From Methanomassiliicoccales archaeon (GTDB taxonomy: Archaea > Thermoplasmatota > Thermoplasmata > Methanomassiliicoccales > UBA472), in contig JALOTM010000047.1 in the NCBI GenBank assembly GCA_025457905.1, positions 1 to 6,570 on the forward strand: a stretch of 6,570 bases of DNA, read 5' to 3'. Position numbers and translations under genes: made by a program. The notes beneath the pieces are model-generated. The model saw only the letters and a program-made list of their open reading frames with translations. It had not been told where the DNA came from and searched no databases. Positions 5,362 to 6,570 of this stretch are shown here, piece after piece. The stretch's first letter is position 1, and every line of letters begins with the position of its first letter.

Positions 5362-6153
5362 ATGAGCTGGAGGGCGGCCGTTAAGCTGGCCTACGACGGC
5401 CGGGACTTCTATGGTTCCCAGCGCCAGCCAGGCGTGCCCACGGTGGAGGACGAGGTCATCCGCGCCCTCCAGAAGGTCGAGGCCATGGAAGACCCGGTCG
5501 CGGGAAGGTTCCAGGCCGCCAGCCGGACGGACCGCGGCGTGAGCGCCCTGGGGAACGTCATGGCCTTCGACACCGGCTTCCGGCAGAGGTCGCTGCTGCG
5601 CGCCCTGAACTCCGCCTCGGAGAGGGTTCACTTCTACGCCTGGGCGGAGGTGCCCTCCTCCTTCTCGCCGCGCCGGGCATCGGGCCGATGGTACCGCTAC
5701 TTCCTGCCCTGCGAGGGATTGGACCCTGACAGGGTGGTCGGCGGCGCCCAGCTCTTCGAAGGGAGGCACGACTTCCGCCGCTTCTGCAAGGCGGACGGGC
5801 GCTCCACCCTGAGGACACTGGACAGGGTCTCGGTCATGAGCATCGGGGACTTCCTGGTCATAGATCTGGAGGCTAGGGAGTTCTTGCGGAACATGGTGCG
5901 ACGCATCGTGGCCGCGCTGGAGGAGGTGGGCTCCGGGAAGATGGGCGAGGAGGATGTCTCCGACGCTTTGACCGGAAAGGATGTGCAGTTCGGCCTGGCC
6001 CCCCCGGACAACCTATGGCTCATGGATGTCAGGTATCCCTTCGAGTTCCGGGCGGAGGCCCCGCCGAACCTCCGTGCCCGTGTCGGTGAGCGAGCCCGCG
6101 ACGCCATGGTCCGGCTCGCCTTCTACGACTCCCTAGGATCCCGCTTCCCATAA
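5362..6153 (+). CDS. truA: tRNA pseudouridine(38-40) synthase TruA
   Basis: Converts uridines 38-40 of the tRNA anticodon stem-loop to pseudouridine. The 263 residues match the family length. The N-terminal strand KLAYDGRDFYGSQRQP (8-23) is characteristic, and the catalytic motif is SRTDRGVSALGN with nucleophile D57. Further family segments are RWYRYFLP, FEGRHDFRRFCK, and the C-terminal FLRNMVRRIVAAL, which is strongly conserved in TruA. ATG 5362 is chosen because the family domain begins within a few residues and a box A lies about 30 bp upstream. It shares a 44-bp divergent promoter region with the trmJ-like gene, which also modifies the anticodon loop. No truncation or missing catalytic residue is seen. 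Confidence 0.96.
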   Translation: MSWRAAVKLAYDGRDFYGSQRQPGVPTVEDEVIRALQKVEAMEDPVAGRFQAASRTDRGVSALGNVMAFDTGFRQRSLLRALNSASERVHFYAWAEVPSSFSPRRASGRWYRYFLPCEGLDPDRVVGGAQLFEGRHDFRRFCKADGRSTLRTLDRVSVMSIGDFLVIDLEAREFLRNMVRRIVAALEEVGSGKMGEEDVSDALTGKDVQFGLAPPDNLWLMDVRYPFEFRAEAPPNLRARVGERARDAMVRLAFYDSLGSRFP

Positions 6154-6183
6154 GATGCTGGCTTGGAGGGCTCGGTAAAGTAG

Positions 6184-6190
6184 TATAAAA
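6184..6190 (+). promoter_or_regulatory. TATA-like box within the truA-kinase gap
   Basis: TATAAAA followed by GG, 31 bases after the truA stop. As a promoter it would start transcription near 6213, inside the nested palindrome. It may be only the A/T arm of that palindrome. Confidence 0.3.
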
Positions 6191-6220
6191 GGATATGTAG
6201 AGCATGCTCAAAATCCTTTT
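6187..6220. repeat. Nested palindrome downstream of truA
   Basis: Outer arms AAAAGGAT (6187-6194) and ATCCTTTT (6213-6220) form a perfect 8-bp inverted repeat. They enclose a second perfect palindrome, GAGCATGCTC (6200-6209), whose centre is offset by one base. The whole sits between two TATA-like boxes. It may be an operator, or the 3' hairpin of the truA transcript ending in T4. Confidence 0.55.
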
Positions 6221-6225
6221 AAATA
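6217..6225 (+). promoter_or_regulatory. Strong box A upstream of the candidate small RNA
   Basis: TTTTAAATA closely matches the archaeal box-A consensus. It predicts a transcript start near 6247. The next plausible start codons are 80-120 bases further on, unlike the leaderless spacing seen for several genes here. Confidence 0.6.
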
Positions 6226-6246
6226 ATCGCACACCCGCTGTACCAT

Positions 6247-6308
6247 CCATCCCGAAAGGGACGGTTTGGGGAACGGTCCACGGGGAATCCGCTCCCCGAT
6301 CATTTTTT
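6247..6308 (+). ncRNA. Candidate small RNA or attenuating leader (about 60 nt)
   Basis: From the predicted transcript start, the sequence has two hairpins. Hairpin 1 (6247-6264) is TCCC-GAAA-GGGA with a GNRA tetraloop, extended by an A-C mismatch and two more G-C pairs. Hairpin 2 (6281-6298) has a 6-bp stem, CGGGGA / TCCCCG, with loop ATCCGC. It is followed four bases later by T6 (6303-6308), a classic terminator-like end. No open reading frame explains this stretch. No known RNA family is recognised: there are no convincing box C/D or H/ACA motifs and no tRNA arms. It could be a free small RNA, or the 5' leader of the kinase gene downstream. Confidence 0.4.
6281..6308 (+). terminator. Hairpin plus T6 tract
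   Basis: A six-pair GC-rich stem, a short spacer, then TTTTTTCTTT. T-rich tracts terminate archaeal RNA polymerase, with or without a hairpin. This is the only such hairpin-plus-T signal seen in the window. Confidence 0.55.
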
Positions 6309-6365
6309 CTTTCCCGCCTATCCTGCATGGAATCCTTTATGGCCTCGGCCCCCGCTTGCCGGCCG

Positions 6366-6570
6366 ATGATGGCCTTGAGCGGCACGCCCGGGACGGGGAA
6401 GACCACGGTGGGACAGGAGCTCGCCAGACGGGGCCATCAGGTCATAGAGCTCCATGATTTCATCGAGAGCAGGGGCCTGTTGGGCAAACTGGACAGGAAG
6501 AGGCGCACCCGGGAGGTGGACGTAGGGGCCTTGGATTCCGCCCTCAAGAAGCGACTCGCCGACGACGGGG
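6366..6570 (+). CDS. Fap7/AK6-like adenylate kinase, N-terminal part, cut by window edge
   Basis: A P-loop nucleoside-monophosphate kinase of the archaeal/eukaryotic Fap7 (AK6, hCINAP) type. Only 68 residues are visible. The Walker A motif GTPGTGKTT starts at residue 6 of MMALSGTPGTGKTTV, and the NMP-binding region continues with VIELHDFIESRGLL and a VDVGAL segment typical of this family. Eukaryotic members act in late small-subunit rRNA maturation with ribosomal protein uS11; archaeal homologues are thought to act similarly. ATG 6366 is chosen because family members begin a few residues before the P-loop and a weak box (TTTATG, 6336-6341) lies about 27 bp upstream. ATG 6339 and ATG 6327 are also in frame and would add 9 or 13 residues (MESFMASAPACRP). 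Confidence 0.88.
   Translation, partial: MMALSGTPGTGKTTVGQELARRGHQVIELHDFIESRGLLGKLDRKRRTREVDVGALDSALKKRLADDG

Noticed and set aside
6241..6312. tRNA or box C/D guide RNA in the gap before the kinase
   Set aside because: No acceptor-stem pairing, T-loop or D-loop consensus, and no properly spaced C and D boxes. ATGATGG at 6366 resembles box C but is the kinase start region.
1..6570. CRISPR array, insertion sequence, or phage or integration features
   Set aside because: No regularly spaced repeats, transposase or integrase motifs, or target-site duplications were seen. Gene content is housekeeping, with even GC-rich composition apart from the promoters.

Overview
The window is GC-rich archaeal DNA, almost certainly from a euryarchaeal-type organism. 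The evidence is archaeal box-A/TATA promoters set about 25-30 bp before several genes that look leaderless, two different archaeal classes of FtsZ, an archaeal TrmJ-type RNA methylase, a small archaeal-type acylphosphatase, and a Fap7/AK6-type kinase. Assignment to a methanogen or Thermoplasmata-like lineage is only a guess; no marker here settles it.

Layout. (1) 1-1762, minus strand: two tandem FtsZ genes of the archaeal FtsZ1 type. The left one is cut off by the window edge. They are separated by 182 bp holding a GC-rich hairpin and a separate promoter. (2) 1763-1935: divergent promoter region. (3) 1936-2211, plus: acylphosphatase. It abuts tail to tail, with no gap, a TatD-like metal hydrolase on the minus strand (2212-3057). 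(4) 3058-3236: second divergent region, with a strong TATA box and two consecutive inverted repeats. It leads into (5) 3237-4599, plus: an apparent operon of a protein with two ribbon-helix-helix domains and a third FtsZ, of the FtsZ2 type. (6) 4589-5317, minus: TrmJ-like tRNA 2'-O-methyltransferase, overlapping the end of the third ftsZ by 11 bp. It is divergent, across 44 bp, from (7) truA, 5362-6153, plus. (8) 6154-6365: a non-coding gap with a nested palindrome, two TATA-like boxes, two hairpins and a T6 tract, read here as a candidate small RNA or attenuator. (9) 6366-6570, plus: start of a Fap7/AK6-like adenylate kinase, cut by the window edge.

How it fits together. The core is a compact archaeal cell-division locus: three FtsZ paralogues within 4.6 kb plus a ribbon-helix-helix regulator directly in front of the FtsZ2-type gene. 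That arrangement matches the haloarchaeal cdrS-ftsZ2 operon, where the ribbon-helix-helix protein controls division genes. Here the regulator carries two domains in one chain, and its promoter holds operator-like palindromes, so autoregulation is the simplest reading. The right half is translation-related: two tRNA anticodon-loop modification enzymes that act on opposite sides of the loop, and a kinase of a family involved in ribosome maturation.
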